Assembly (NCBI GenBank): GCA_900319625.1
Contig: ONPD01000005.1
Span: 124,001-188,000, forward strand
Reading direction: 5' to 3'
DNA length: 64,000 nucleotides
Source of the DNA: an uncultured Treponema sp.
GTDB taxonomy: Bacteria; Spirochaetota; Spirochaetia; Treponematales; Treponemataceae
A program made the translations under genes and the position numbers. Under the pieces are notes generated by a model, which was not told the DNA's origin, did not search any database, and worked only from the letters and a program-made list of their open reading frames with translations. Below are positions 1 through 8,423 of the stretch, piece by piece (positions within the stretch are counted from its first letter, which is position 1; each line of letters starts with the position of its first letter).

Positions 1-216
1 CAAAAGAGCGTCCAGGTTCTCTGTGTATTCAGGAACACTTGAGGTTTCATAACCACCGACACCTTTGCGCATTCCAAGCGACTTTACAGTTTTAACCACG
101 GTGGCAGTCAGCATAAAACTTGTAAAGAAGCAGGCTGCAGAAATTACAGCCAGTCTATATTTTCTGTTTGCAATCATTGTTAGAAATCTGTTTTTAATTT
201 TATTTAGTATCTTCAT
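1..216 (-). CDS. N-terminal part of an anchored membrane or exported protein, cut by the window edge
   Basis: An open minus-strand frame runs from an ATG at 214-216 to base 1 without a stop, giving 72 residues. The N-terminus is basic, followed by one hydrophobic segment (about residues 22-42, RLAVISAACFFTSFMLTATV), then a polar stretch rich in Ser, Glu and Pro. This is a signal-anchor or a long signal peptide; I do not recognise the family from this part. It starts 36 bases after the rlmE stop and is read in the same direction, so it may be co-transcribed with rlmE and the cyclase. Only a weak purine-rich ribosome binding site (AAAGGG) lies well upstream. Confidence 0.7.
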   Translation of the reverse strand, partial: MKILNKIKNRFLTMIANRKYRLAVISAACFFTSFMLTATVVKTVKSLGMRKGVGGYETSSVPEYTENLDALL

Positions 217-252
217 AAATTATATCCCAACCCTTTCGTATCCGCAATTAAT

Positions 253-855
253 TTATTTTTTCCCGATTCCAACAAGATAAGTTTCAAAGCTTTCTGCGCG
301 GCAGGCTTCGGGCTTAAATCCCTTAGCCGAAGTAAAGATTTCCCTCATGGATTTGAGGAATTTCTGCTGGTCACCGTTCTGAAAGATTTTTACAGTGAAG
401 TTTCCGCCCTGTTTGAGCATGGTCTGGGCATACCAGATTGCCATTTCAACAAGCTGTTCACTGCGGGCTGTATCTACAGTGCGGTTTCCGGTTGTTTTTG
501 GAGCCGCATCACAGACAACAAGGTCATAAGGGCCGTTTTCTTTAATCTGCTTACGGATTTCAGGAGCATTCAAATCTCCCTGGATAAAAAGAAGATTTTC
601 GCCCTTTACGATTTTTGAAAGAGGATTCAAATCGCAGGATACAACCTTGCCGCTGCCATCCATCTGACGCAAAAGGAAGGTAGTCCAGCTGCCAGGAGCT
701 GAACCTAAATCCAGAACAGTGTAGTTCTTCTTTATCATCCCGAATTTTTCATCGATTTCTTTTAATTTATAAACTGAACGTGCCGGATATCCTTCAGAAA
801 AGGCCTTCTGCGACCAGAAATCCGGCTTTTCATAACTATTTCCTGATTTTCCCAT
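253..855 (-). CDS. rlmE: 23S rRNA (uridine-2'-O-)-methyltransferase RlmE (FtsJ/RrmJ)
   Basis: The 200-residue product is a typical RlmE, the SAM-dependent enzyme that 2'-O-methylates a uridine in the 23S rRNA A-loop (U2552 in E. coli). The SAM-binding motif VLDLGSAPGSW is at residues 47-57 and the K-D-K-E catalytic tetrad can be assigned as K30, D116 (in CDAAPKT), K156 (in VKIF) and E188 (in RAESFE). Length is normal for the family. It lies 32 bases downstream of the cyclase gene and was probably transcribed with it. No clear Shine-Dalgarno sequence is present before the ATG. Identification is secure. Confidence 0.95.
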   Translation of the reverse strand: MGKSGNSYEKPDFWSQKAFSEGYPARSVYKLKEIDEKFGMIKKNYTVLDLGSAPGSWTTFLLRQMDGSGKVVSCDLNPLSKIVKGENLLFIQGDLNAPEIRKQIKENGPYDLVVCDAAPKTTGNRTVDTARSEQLVEMAIWYAQTMLKQGGNFTVKIFQNGDQQKFLKSMREIFTSAKGFKPEACRAESFETYLVGIGKK

Positions 856-887
856 ACTGTTATGTTCGGAATTCCAAAAGTCATTCT

Positions 888-3107
888 TTACTTAATTTTG
901 ATGTTGAAAACTCCGTCCCAGTTCTTTTCTGGCGGAGATTTTCGGAAATGACGGATGCGGTCAAGGAAGATTACCGACGGCATATCGTTATACAAATCAA
1001 CACACTGTTTGAAAGCTTCTTCTGCCTTATCCCAGTTCTGTCGGCGGTAGGCATTAAGACCTTTTTCAAAATGGTCACGGATTTCATAAATTTTTACCGA
1101 AGCGTCATCCTTTTTCTGCAGGATTTCGTAAATGCGGACAGGCTCGGTTTTTCCTTTCACGGTGATATAGTCGAGTTCGCGGCAGATAAAGGCCCCGTTG
1201 AGTTTTTCAAAAACTGCCTCGCTGATAATTGCTTTTGAACCGTAGGCCTTGTTTACGCCTTCAAGGCGGGCAGCAAGGTTAACGGTATCACCAATCGAAG
1301 TAAAATCCATACGATTTTTAGAACCGACTGAGCCGAAAATTACCTTGCCGCTGTTAATGCCGATTCCCATGGAAACGTAATCAGTTCCTTCTTTTAAGGA
1401 TGCATTCTGGGCCTCACGCATTGCGGCGCGGATTTCCATAGCGGCTTTACAGGCGTTGTATTCTTTTCGCGGGCCTGCAAAAAAAGCCATCACTTCATCA
1501 CCCACAAACTTATCTATATCCCCGTGATTTTTTATGATGATTTCTGATTCCAAATCCAGATAGTGATTTAGAAGAGAAACTACGTCTTTTGCAGGGCGGC
1601 CTTCGCACATGGAAGTAAAGCCACGGATATCGGTAAAGAGGAAGCAGAGTTCTTTGTTGACGCTGAGCTTTGAAGCTGCTTCCCGGTCGGCATATTTTAA
1701 GGTCGAATTTGAAAGATAAGGAATTACGCCGCGAATCAGGGAAACCAGGTCTTTGATTTCTACGGAAAGCTCCCCTATTTCATCATTTGATTTTATATCA
1801 TCATTAAAATCAAGAGATTCATAACCAATCTTTCCACCGCCAGATAATATAGAAGAAAGCTGATTTGTTGATTCGTGAACATTGGCACGCAGATAGATAA
1901 GAGGAGTTGCGATAAAATCACTTAGCAAAACGGTGATGATGATTACAATGTAAAGGAAAACTGCCGAAAGGGTAAAAACGAAAACCTGAGTCTGGAAGTA
2001 GGCTTTCATAAGGATTTCAGTTCTGTAACGAACAATAGAAAAGCCCTTGATTCTCTGACCGGCCTTGCGGGAAAAAGTAACCGGATGAATATAAAGGCAG
2101 GTCTTTTTTACCTTGTCATAAACCGGCTCCTTGCGGTAACTTCCGTTCTGGTAGCGTTTTACATATTCCAGAGCCTTGTCCGAAGAAATCGATTTTTCAT
2201 CTTCATCAACCTTTGAAGGATTGCCCGTGGTGTAGGCAAAAACTTCGTAATCAGGAAGCTTGGTCGAAGAATCAACAGTTTCTATATAATAGGGGTTAGA
2301 ATCATTTGTGATTATGATGTCGATGCGTTCGTAAGGGGTGTTGGAATATTTGTTGGATTCCCTCTGCTCATCAAAAAACTTGGCAATCTTTTCATTCATT
2401 CCGTCGGCAGAATCGTAAACTGCGGCGGCCTGTTCAGCCTGGGCGCGGCCTGTATTACTTACCGATTCTGTAATCATAGAATGATAGTCGCGCAGAATAA
2501 AAAATGTGAAGGCAGAAAGAATCACAATGATTGCAGAAAGGATTGTAAGAAGAACCTTTGTTCTGATTGAAATAAAAAGCTTCTTTTTTGAATTACGGCT
2601 TTTCTGAGTCTGACGGATTACGTCGTTCATGCGGGTGCTTCGGCGGCGGTAGGAATTGATTACAAAAGCTGTTATTCCCACGTGGAAGGCTACAGCAGTA
2701 AGGGCGCAAATATAAACTAGCAAAGGAAGTTTAAAAAACCATCTTGCTGTATTTGCAAACTCAACCATACAGGAAATTGAGCCGGCAATATAAATGGAAA
2801 TAAGAATATAGATTACTGAAAGGCAGATTTTTCGGCTGATTTTTTTAAGGAAAATCGAAAGGATAAGAAAAACGGCACCTGCCAGCAGCAGAACTAAAGA
2901 AGCCAGCAGGATTGTAAGGGGAAGGTTTTGAAAAAAAGGCTTCCCCTTAATCAGATTTACAAGGAATGTAAAAAGTGAAAAACTTTCTGACACCGAATTC
3001 TTTGAAGAAGGAAGTTTAAGTGCAAGGGCAGAAAAGGGTGCAAAAAATATGAATATAAAAAATAGAGCCGAAAATATTCTAAAAATTATATCTTTTAACT
3101 CTTTCAT
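888..3107 (-). CDS. membrane-bound class III adenylate/guanylate cyclase with HAMP-like linker
   Basis: A 739-residue protein. About five hydrophobic segments fill residues 1-165, another is near 183-205 (TKVLLTILSAIIVILSAF), and one near 375-400 ends an extracytoplasmic sensor region of about 170 residues. A HAMP-like linker follows, then a class III cyclase domain (roughly 480-660) with the first metal aspartate in FTDIRGFTSM, the second in KFVGDEVMAFF, and the late signature TSIGDTVNLAARLE. The C-terminal tail (about 680-725) looks like one TPR-type helical pair. It should make cAMP or cGMP in response to an external or membrane signal; substrate choice cannot be settled by eye. It sits 13 bases after the S1-like gene and is probably read through from it. 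Confidence 0.9.
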   Translation of the reverse strand: MKELKDIIFRIFSALFFIFIFFAPFSALALKLPSSKNSVSESFSLFTFLVNLIKGKPFFQNLPLTILLASLVLLLAGAVFLILSIFLKKISRKICLSVIYILISIYIAGSISCMVEFANTARWFFKLPLLVYICALTAVAFHVGITAFVINSYRRRSTRMNDVIRQTQKSRNSKKKLFISIRTKVLLTILSAIIVILSAFTFFILRDYHSMITESVSNTGRAQAEQAAAVYDSADGMNEKIAKFFDEQRESNKYSNTPYERIDIIITNDSNPYYIETVDSSTKLPDYEVFAYTTGNPSKVDEDEKSISSDKALEYVKRYQNGSYRKEPVYDKVKKTCLYIHPVTFSRKAGQRIKGFSIVRYRTEILMKAYFQTQVFVFTLSAVFLYIVIIITVLLSDFIATPLIYLRANVHESTNQLSSILSGGGKIGYESLDFNDDIKSNDEIGELSVEIKDLVSLIRGVIPYLSNSTLKYADREAASKLSVNKELCFLFTDIRGFTSMCEGRPAKDVVSLLNHYLDLESEIIIKNHGDIDKFVGDEVMAFFAGPRKEYNACKAAMEIRAAMREAQNASLKEGTDYVSMGIGINSGKVIFGSVGSKNRMDFTSIGDTVNLAARLEGVNKAYGSKAIISEAVFEKLNGAFICRELDYITVKGKTEPVRIYEILQKKDDASVKIYEIRDHFEKGLNAYRRQNWDKAEEAFKQCVDLYNDMPSVIFLDRIRHFRKSPPEKNWDGVFNIKIK

Positions 3108-3120
3108 TCCAATTTATTTT

Positions 3121-4215
3121 TTACTTCTTAAAGAAAGCTGCAAAAGGATTGTAAGTTTCTCCGTCGTCTTTCTGGCTTGAAAGATAGCTTGCGGCAGTTG
3201 TGTCCTGTTCAGCGCTCTGAGCCGGTTTCAGGCTGATGCGTTTTGCTTCTGCATCAACTTTTTCTACAACAACGCTCATGCTCTGACCCACAGAATAAAC
3301 CTTTTTCAGGTTTGTTCCGGCTTTTACGCCTTCAAGCTCGCTGATGTGAACAAGACCGTCAATTCCGCTTGCAAGATTTACGAATACACCGAAGTCCGCA
3401 ATGCGAACGATTTTTCCGTCGATTTTTGTTCCGAGAGGGAAAGCTTCTTCCGCATTTTCCCAAGGATCAGCAATCAAAGCCTTGAGGGAAACAGAAACGC
3501 GCTCGTTTTTCCAGTCAGTTTTCAAAACTTTAACTGTAATTTTGTCGCCTTCTTTTACGATTTCTGAAGGTTCGTTTACGCGGTCAAGTGACATTTCGCT
3601 GATTGGAAGCAGAGTTTTAAAGCCAAGAACGTTTACAAAAGCACCAAATTTTTCAATGCTTTCTACAGTACCTTCAAGAACTGCACCCTCTGTAATCTGA
3701 TTTGCAAGAGAACCAAGCTTGTTTGCATATTCGCTTTCGCCGATTTTACGGTTAGAAACGATGATGTTTTTTCCTTCATTTTTGAACTCGGTAATTACAA
3801 AGGTCATTGTGCGGCCGATGTAGTAAGCAGGCTCTTTCTTATCTTTGAATCCCATCTGAGAATATGGGCAGAAAGCACGGCTTGAACCGATTTTTACTTC
3901 AAATCCGCCTTTAATTTCGCCCTGAACGCTTCCTTCTACCGGAATCTGATTTTTGTATGCGTTTTCCAGCATTGATGTATCGGCTTTCTGGCCTGCAAGC
4001 TTTGCAGTAAAGTGCATTTCGCCGCGAACGTCGCCTGTAAAGTAAACGGTAACCTTATCGCCTTCTTTTACAGTGCAGTTTCCGTCTGCGTCGGTAAAAT
4101 CAGCCTTGTCTACAAGACCTTCCGACTTTGCACTCAAATCAATAAATACTGTATCGTTTGTTACGGCAACGACTGTTGTTTCAAATGGTTGTCCAACTTC
4201 AAATCTATTAATCAT
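3121..4215 (-). CDS. S1-domain RNA-binding protein (ribosomal protein S1-like, short form)
   Basis: The 364-residue protein consists of consecutive S1/OB RNA-binding repeats, with clear copies around residues 8-75, 180-250 and 262-330 and a degenerate one near 90-155. Conserved S1 features include GAFVNVLGFKTLLPISEMS and FGVFVNLASGIDGLVHISEL. Canonical S1 of E. coli has six repeats and about 557 residues, so this is a short form. It may be the ribosomal S1 of this organism or an accessory S1 protein; a longer S1 elsewhere cannot be excluded. An AAGGAA ribosome binding site at 4221-4226 fixes the ATG at 4215. The nested inverted-repeat element lies just upstream. Confidence 0.8.
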   Translation of the reverse strand: MINRFEVGQPFETTVVAVTNDTVFIDLSAKSEGLVDKADFTDADGNCTVKEGDKVTVYFTGDVRGEMHFTAKLAGQKADTSMLENAYKNQIPVEGSVQGEIKGGFEVKIGSSRAFCPYSQMGFKDKKEPAYYIGRTMTFVITEFKNEGKNIIVSNRKIGESEYANKLGSLANQITEGAVLEGTVESIEKFGAFVNVLGFKTLLPISEMSLDRVNEPSEIVKEGDKITVKVLKTDWKNERVSVSLKALIADPWENAEEAFPLGTKIDGKIVRIADFGVFVNLASGIDGLVHISELEGVKAGTNLKKVYSVGQSMSVVVEKVDAEAKRISLKPAQSAEQDTTAASYLSSQKDDGETYNPFAAFFKK

Positions 4216-4261
4216 AAATCTTCCTTAAATAATATCTACTTAAATCTTGGCTCCCGGTCGA

Positions 4262-4375
4262 AAAGGGTGTTGCAAAATCGCGCAATAATGCGCTACACGC
4301 TGATTGTTGCAAAGTAACTATAGAACTGACCGCTCTCGCGGTCACAACAATCAGAGTGTTTTTGCATCACCCTTT
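4262..4375. repeat. nested inverted-repeat element (possible MITE or structured RNA)
   Basis: Four inverted pairs are nested in the gatA/S1 gap. The outer arms are 4262-4277 and 4359-4375 (AAAGGGTG-TGCAAAA type, one mismatch). Inside are a hairpin with 5-base arms at 4280-4284/4289-4293 (GCGCA, loop ATAA), a 15-base stem with one mismatch at 4295-4309/4345-4359, and a perfect 6-base hairpin at 4328-4333/4338-4343 (GACCGC, loop TCTC). Weaker pairing may extend outward to about 4248 and 4390. No reading frame fits it. No clear target-site duplication is visible. Confidence 0.75.
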
Positions 4376-4411
4376 GCTCCCTCGCGCCAGTTTTAATTAC
4401 ATTCTTTCAAT

Positions 4412-5911
4412 TTATTTTACCTGAATGCCACAACCTTTGTGGTCATCTTCCCAGTTCTGTGCTACGCGCAGAATCTTTGCTTCATTAAACATTGCGCCGG
4501 CAAACTGGATACCGACCGGCATTCCGTCGGTATTTGTTTTTCCGGCCGGAACGTTAATAGAAGGGATTCGGGCAAGGTTTACAAAAACTGTGTACATATC
4601 GCTCAAATACATTTCAAGCGGATCATCAACCTTCTGTCCAAGCTTAAAAGCTGTTGTAGGACATGTCGGGCTGATAATCAGATCATAGTCTTCAAAAAGC
4701 TTTGCTACTTCACGCTGAATGCGGGCACGAACTGTCATACCTTTTTTGTATGTATCGCCTGAGAACTGCTCTGAAAGAACGTAGTTTCCGATGATAATAC
4801 GGCGTTTTACTTCAGGGCCGAAGCCTTCAGAACGGGTATCAACATAAAGCTCATCGTAGCCTTTAGAGTTATCAACGCGGCGTCCGTAACGGATTCCATC
4901 AAAACGGCTGAGGTTTGAAGCAGCTTCTGAAAGGGCAATTACATAGTAAGCGGCAATTGAAGCATCAAGAATCGGAAGATCAACTTCTGTAATTTTTACA
5001 CCCTTGCTTTCAAACCAGGCACGGGTTTCATTGAATACTCTGATAACTTCAGGGTCAGCACCTTCAGTTTTCATAAACTGCTTTGGAATGGCGATTTTAA
5101 GAGTCTTGAATTCATCATCACTCAAAGCATTAAGATTGCGGAGGCTTGTGGCATCAGGTAAATCTGCTGATGTATCATCATACATATCTACGCCGCTCAT
5201 TACAGAAAGAGGCTCTGCAATATCAGCCGGAGTATGACCAAGAATACCAACCTGATCCAGGGAAGAACCGTAAGCTACAACTCCCCAGCGGCTGAGAACG
5301 CCGTAAGTCGGTTTAAGTCCGTAAATTCCGCAATAAGAAGCAGGAAGGCGAACTGAACCACCAGTTTCTGTTCCAAGACCGAACAAAGCCTGATTTGCAG
5401 AAACAGCGGCAGCTGAACCACCCGAAGAACCTCCCGAAACATATTCGCGGTTAATAGGGTTACGGGTCGGGCCGTAGCATGAGTATTCGGTAGAAGAACC
5501 CATGGCAAATTCGTCCTGATTACAGCGGCCAAGAGGAATTGCTCCGGCAGCTTCAAGACGGTTGATTACTGTGGCACTGTATGGTGCAACATAGCCTTCA
5601 AGAATTTTTGAAGCACAGGTAAGGCGGTTTCCCTTGCAGGAAATATTATCCTTGTTTGCAAAAGGTATTCCCAGAAGAGGCTTCTTTTCATAAAGGGCAT
5701 CCAGAGTGCCGGCAGCCTTTGCTTCTGCAATTTCCTTATCAGCGGCTTCTGCCTTTGCTACAGCATCATCGTACATTTCGATGAAGGCATTCAAAGGAAT
5801 TGCAGCAGATTTATCTTTGTTAAAAGTTTCTACAGCGTTTTTTACAAGCTCAACGCTGCTTGTTTCGCCTTTTTTCAAGGCAGTTCTAGTTTCATCTATT
5901 GTATAATACAT
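4412..5911 (-). CDS. gatA: aspartyl/glutamyl-tRNA amidotransferase subunit A
   Basis: A 499-residue amidase-signature protein. It releases ammonia from glutamine so that GatCAB can convert misacylated Glu-tRNA(Gln) (and possibly Asp-tRNA(Asn)) to the amide. The Ser-cisSer-Lys triad can be assigned as K87 (PFANKDN), S162 (in SGGSSGGS) and S186 (in TETGGSVRLP). Length is normal for GatA. It begins 3 bases after the gatC stop, a two-gene unit driven by the promoter before gatC. The partner gatB is not in this window. No obvious T-rich terminator follows; the inverted-repeat element begins downstream of the stop. Confidence 0.96.
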   Translation of the reverse strand: MYYTIDETRTALKKGETSSVELVKNAVETFNKDKSAAIPLNAFIEMYDDAVAKAEAADKEIAEAKAAGTLDALYEKKPLLGIPFANKDNISCKGNRLTCASKILEGYVAPYSATVINRLEAAGAIPLGRCNQDEFAMGSSTEYSCYGPTRNPINREYVSGGSSGGSAAAVSANQALFGLGTETGGSVRLPASYCGIYGLKPTYGVLSRWGVVAYGSSLDQVGILGHTPADIAEPLSVMSGVDMYDDTSADLPDATSLRNLNALSDDEFKTLKIAIPKQFMKTEGADPEVIRVFNETRAWFESKGVKITEVDLPILDASIAAYYVIALSEAASNLSRFDGIRYGRRVDNSKGYDELYVDTRSEGFGPEVKRRIIIGNYVLSEQFSGDTYKKGMTVRARIQREVAKLFEDYDLIISPTCPTTAFKLGQKVDDPLEMYLSDMYTVFVNLARIPSINVPAGKTNTDGMPVGIQFAGAMFNEAKILRVAQNWEDDHKGCGIQVK

Positions 5912-5914
5912 AGT

Positions 5915-6226
5915 TTATGCTCCGGCTCCCAAAACTTTCGGAACCTGGAAATATCCGTCCATGAAGTCTTTTGATACTTTCTTTACATCTGTGATTTCAA
6001 GACCTTCCACAACCTCGTCACCGCGAAGCTTTTCAACCTGGGTAGAAGGATATGCGTCATAAGGATTTTCGCTGTCGTCGTATTTAGAAAGGATTTCAAA
6101 GTATCCTACGATATCGTCAACCTGTTTTTTAAGAGTTTCCATGTCTGTACTTTCCGGAGAAAGACGTGACAAATAAAGGAGATTTTCAAGAGTCTCCTGA
6201 TCAATCTTTTTATGAGTAGTAGCCAT
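5915..6226 (-). CDS. gatC: aspartyl/glutamyl-tRNA amidotransferase subunit C
   Basis: A 103-residue protein of the usual GatC size and pattern: an N-terminal helix (IDQETLENLLYLSRLS), a helical middle, and a C-terminal part that wraps between GatA and GatB (here ending KDFMDGYFQVPKVLG). It stabilises the GatCAB complex and lies immediately before gatA. The start codon is only 8 bases from a perfect TATAAT and has no Shine-Dalgarno sequence, so the transcript is predicted to be almost leaderless (about 2 untranslated bases). Confidence 0.93.
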   Translation of the reverse strand: MATTHKKIDQETLENLLYLSRLSPESTDMETLKKQVDDIVGYFEILSKYDDSENPYDAYPSTQVEKLRGDEVVEGLEITDVKKVSKDFMDGYFQVPKVLGAGA

Positions 6227-6234
6227 AGATAACT

Positions 6235-6263
6235 ATTATAATGAAAAGAATTAAAATGATAAA
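6235..6263 (-). promoter_or_regulatory. promoter of gatCA, near-leaderless
   Basis: On the minus strand a -35-like TTTATC (6258-6263), a 17-base spacer and a perfect TATAAT (6235-6240) precede the gatC start at 6226. The predicted first transcribed base is about 6228. No terminator was found between tonB and this promoter. Confidence 0.65.
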
Positions 6264-6282
6264 TATGTGACCAAACTACCTT

Positions 6283-6876
6283 CTAATTCAGGGTAAATTT
6301 AACAGGATAGCGATACTTAACAGCAACATTTTTTCCGTTGGCATTGGCAGGAATACAGGAAAGTCCTTGAAGTGCGCTAACGGCAGCCTTTGCAAATCCG
6401 TAACCTGGATCCTTGAGAACCTTAATTTTTTTGATTAATCCGGCTGAGTCTATGTAGAGTTCAAGATAAACTACCGCTTCGATTCCCTGTTTTAAAGCCA
6501 TAGGCGGATAAACAATTCTTGCAAGAACTTCCCTGGACGGAATTACCGGAACGGCAGAGATCTTATGCTGGGGAAGATATTCAATTTCCTCTTTTTCTTC
6601 CACCACCTCTTCCTTTGTTTCTACAATTTTTTCTGCGGCTTTCGGCTGATTTGAAACCTTAACTACAGGCTTTTCAAGAGGAAGCGGAGGGGGAGGCAGA
6701 ACTTCCTGAATATCGACAAGCTTAAAAACTTCGGCTTCACGAAAATCTACGGTTTCGGGCTCATTATGATTAGAAAAATTCAATAAATAAATTGCCGCGA
6801 CATGCAGAAAAAGCACAAAAACAAATAAAGCCGGCCGCGCATACATCGAAAATCTTGCTATTTTTTCATCACTCAT
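6283..6876 (-). CDS. TonB family energy-transducing protein
   Basis: A 197-residue TonB-like protein. One membrane anchor is at residues 11-30 (PALFVFVLFLHVAAIYLL), a proline-rich segment at about 57-68 (EVLPPPPLPLEKP), a Glu/Lys-rich linker, and a C-terminal TonB domain (about 110-197) with YPPMALKQGIEAVVYLELYID and YRYPVKFTLN. It should span the periplasm and pass ExbB/ExbD energy to the receptor encoded upstream in the same operon. It overlaps the second exbD gene by 4 bases and is the last gene of the operon. TonB systems are absent from some well-studied treponemes such as T. pallidum, so its presence here is informative. Confidence 0.9.
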   Translation of the reverse strand: MSDEKIARFSMYARPALFVFVLFLHVAAIYLLNFSNHNEPETVDFREAEVFKLVDIQEVLPPPPLPLEKPVVKVSNQPKAAEKIVETKEEVVEEKEEIEYLPQHKISAVPVIPSREVLARIVYPPMALKQGIEAVVYLELYIDSAGLIKKIKVLKDPGYGFAKAAVSALQGLSCIPANANGKNVAVKYRYPVKFTLN

Positions 6877-7286
6877 TTTAGACCTCTATTTTCTTTTACA
6901 ACAAAGCTGACTACGCGGTGCTGAAGGCTCTGCAAAACGCTGACAACTGAGTTCACGTATTTGTAGGGAGTTTCCTTATCCGCAATCAGGTGGATTCTCA
7001 CAGAAGGATTTTCTGCAATTGCCGCTACAATCGCACGTTCCACTTCCACGCCCTCCAGCTGAACTCCGTCGGCTGAAATAATTCCGTTTTTTTGAATCCA
7101 GATTTCAAAATTGCTGTCAGCCTGAGTTCGTTCCAAAACCGTGCTTTCCGAATAATTGATTTTTTCCTCATAGCGCTGGTTCATAAGCGAAATGAGCATG
7201 ATAAAAATCAAAAGCAAAAATCCTATGTCCGACATGGATGAGGTTGAGATTGCAGGATTTCTGCGCTTCTTTTTTATGTTTACCAT
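6873..7286 (-). CDS. ExbD/TolR-type biopolymer transport protein (second copy)
   Basis: A 137-residue protein with the ExbD layout: a short cytoplasmic N-terminus, one membrane helix (about residues 15-38, SSMSDIGFLLLIFIMLISLM) carrying the essential membrane aspartate in MSDIGFL (about D21), and a periplasmic domain with the VRIHLIADKETPYKYV pattern. It should form the proton channel with ExbB. It follows the other exbD by 10 bases and overlaps tonB by 4 bases. Having two different exbD genes next to one exbB, as here, suggests a hetero-oligomeric ExbD. Confidence 0.9.
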   Translation of the reverse strand: MVNIKKKRRNPAISTSSMSDIGFLLLIFIMLISLMNQRYEEKINYSESTVLERTQADSNFEIWIQKNGIISADGVQLEGVEVERAIVAAIAENPSVRIHLIADKETPYKYVNSVVSVLQSLQHRVVSFVVKENRGLK

Positions 7287-7296
7287 TTTCTGCCCC

Positions 7297-7713
7297 TTAT
7301 TGCCCGCCCGTACTGTCTTCCATACGGAAGGAAAAATTTTCGACTTTAAGCTGTCTGATTGTAGAAATTACGTCCACAACCCTCTGGTAGGGAGTTTCAG
7401 GATTGATGGTCAGAAGAAAGGTCATGTTAGGCCAGCTTTTCAGCTTTTTTTGAATCAGCTCTGAAAGTTCATCCGGCTCAATATGATTTCCTTCCATTAT
7501 TATTTCCCCTGCCCGGCTCAGACTGCATTTCAAAATATCTTCATTGTGAACTATCAGAGGCTTTTCTTTGGAAGGAAGATTGAGCAGAAAGCCCTTGTTC
7601 ACGTTAAAGCCCGCAATCACAATAAAAAATATAATCAGCAGGAAGGAGAGGTCGTTCAGAGAACCTGAGCTTCCTGCATCCTCTACATTATGTCTTACAA
7701 AACGCTTAATCAT
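7297..7713 (-). CDS. ExbD/TolR-type biopolymer transport protein (first copy)
   Basis: A 138-residue ExbD with one membrane helix at about residues 18-40 (SLNDLSFLLIIFFIVIAGF), the conserved aspartate in LNDLSFLL, and a periplasmic domain with MTFLLTINPETPYQRVVDVI. It is clearly related to, but different from, the ExbD encoded just downstream. It begins 28 bases after exbB. Function is inferred from family and operon context. Confidence 0.9.
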   Translation of the reverse strand: MIKRFVRHNVEDAGSSGSLNDLSFLLIIFFIVIAGFNVNKGFLLNLPSKEKPLIVHNEDILKCSLSRAGEIIMEGNHIEPDELSELIQKKLKSWPNMTFLLTINPETPYQRVVDVISTIRQLKVENFSFRMEDSTGGQ

Positions 7714-7741
7714 TTTGTCCGCCTTACCTGTAAAATTCGCC

Positions 7742-8368
7742 TTAGGAAGCCAGCAATTCCGGAACTAAATCATTAATCGCCTTAGACGCTTCGGCAGCAA
7801 AACGGTCTACCTTCTGAATCAGAAGATTGTAGGCAACAAGGGCGATGATTGCGATAATCAGGCCGAAAACTGTTGTGATAAGTGCTTCATAGATGCCGCC
7901 CGCAACAAGCTGGGCGTTTACGTCGGTGGCTTCGGCAATTGACTGGAAGGCTCCAATCATGCCGGAAACGGTTCCCAGAAAGCCTGTAAGGGGCGCAAGG
8001 GAAGAAAGGGCTGTAAGATAATTAAAGCCGTTTTCCATTCTGCGAAGTCTTTCCTGAGCCTCGGCTTCGGCAGCGCGTTCCATGCGGTTTTCACCGTATT
8101 TTGCATTCTGCAGGAGGGCCAGCAGAATTGTAGCTATAGTTTGCTTGTGGGTAAGTGACGCAAGAAATCCTTCCGCGCCCTCCTTATTTCCATCCCCCAG
8201 GAAAGCCTTCACCTTGTCGCGCACAGGGCTAACCTTGCAGTCGTGCCAGGAAAGATAAATAATTCTTTCTATTACAATAGCGATTGTCGCAACCGAAAAG
8301 GCCAGAAGCACCCACATAAAAGGGCCGCCAAGCTTAAAAAGTTCAATCAAACTGAATCCGTTTTCCAT
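7742..8368 (-). CDS. ExbB/TolQ/MotA-family proton channel protein
   Basis: A 208-residue protein with three membrane segments: about residues 12-35 (FMWVLLAFSVATIAIVIERII), 118-140 and 160-185. The family core LTALSSLAPLTGFLGTVSGM and the last helix TTVFGLIIAIIALVAYN are present. It is the stator-like component that couples proton flow through ExbD to TonB. An AAGGAG ribosome binding site sits before the ATG. The gene lies between the TonB-dependent receptor and the exbD pair, which argues for ExbB rather than MotA or TolQ. Confidence 0.92.
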   Translation of the reverse strand: MENGFSLIELFKLGGPFMWVLLAFSVATIAIVIERIIYLSWHDCKVSPVRDKVKAFLGDGNKEGAEGFLASLTHKQTIATILLALLQNAKYGENRMERAAEAEAQERLRRMENGFNYLTALSSLAPLTGFLGTVSGMIGAFQSIAEATDVNAQLVAGGIYEALITTVFGLIIAIIALVAYNLLIQKVDRFAAEASKAINDLVPELLAS

Positions 8369-8390
8369 AAAAATCTCCTTTTGTTAATTA

Positions 8391-8415
8391 GACACCCCAG
8401 ACGGGCCGGAGTGTC
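8391..8415 (-). other. intercistronic stem-loop between receptor gene and exbB
   Basis: On the minus strand GACACTCC (8408-8415) can pair with GGGGTGTC (8391-8398), 8 pairs including one G-U. It is not followed by a T run, so it looks more like an RNA-processing or stabilising stem than a terminator. Confidence 0.45.
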
Positions 8416-8423
8416 ACTTTTAA

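Noticed and set aside
4262..4375. Rho-independent terminator for gatA
   Set aside because: The stems are not followed by a T run on the minus strand and are much more complex than a terminator.
4243..4411. tRNA or tmRNA gene in the gatA/S1 gap
   Set aside because: The nested stems do not have tRNA arm lengths, a TTC loop or a CCA-end pattern.
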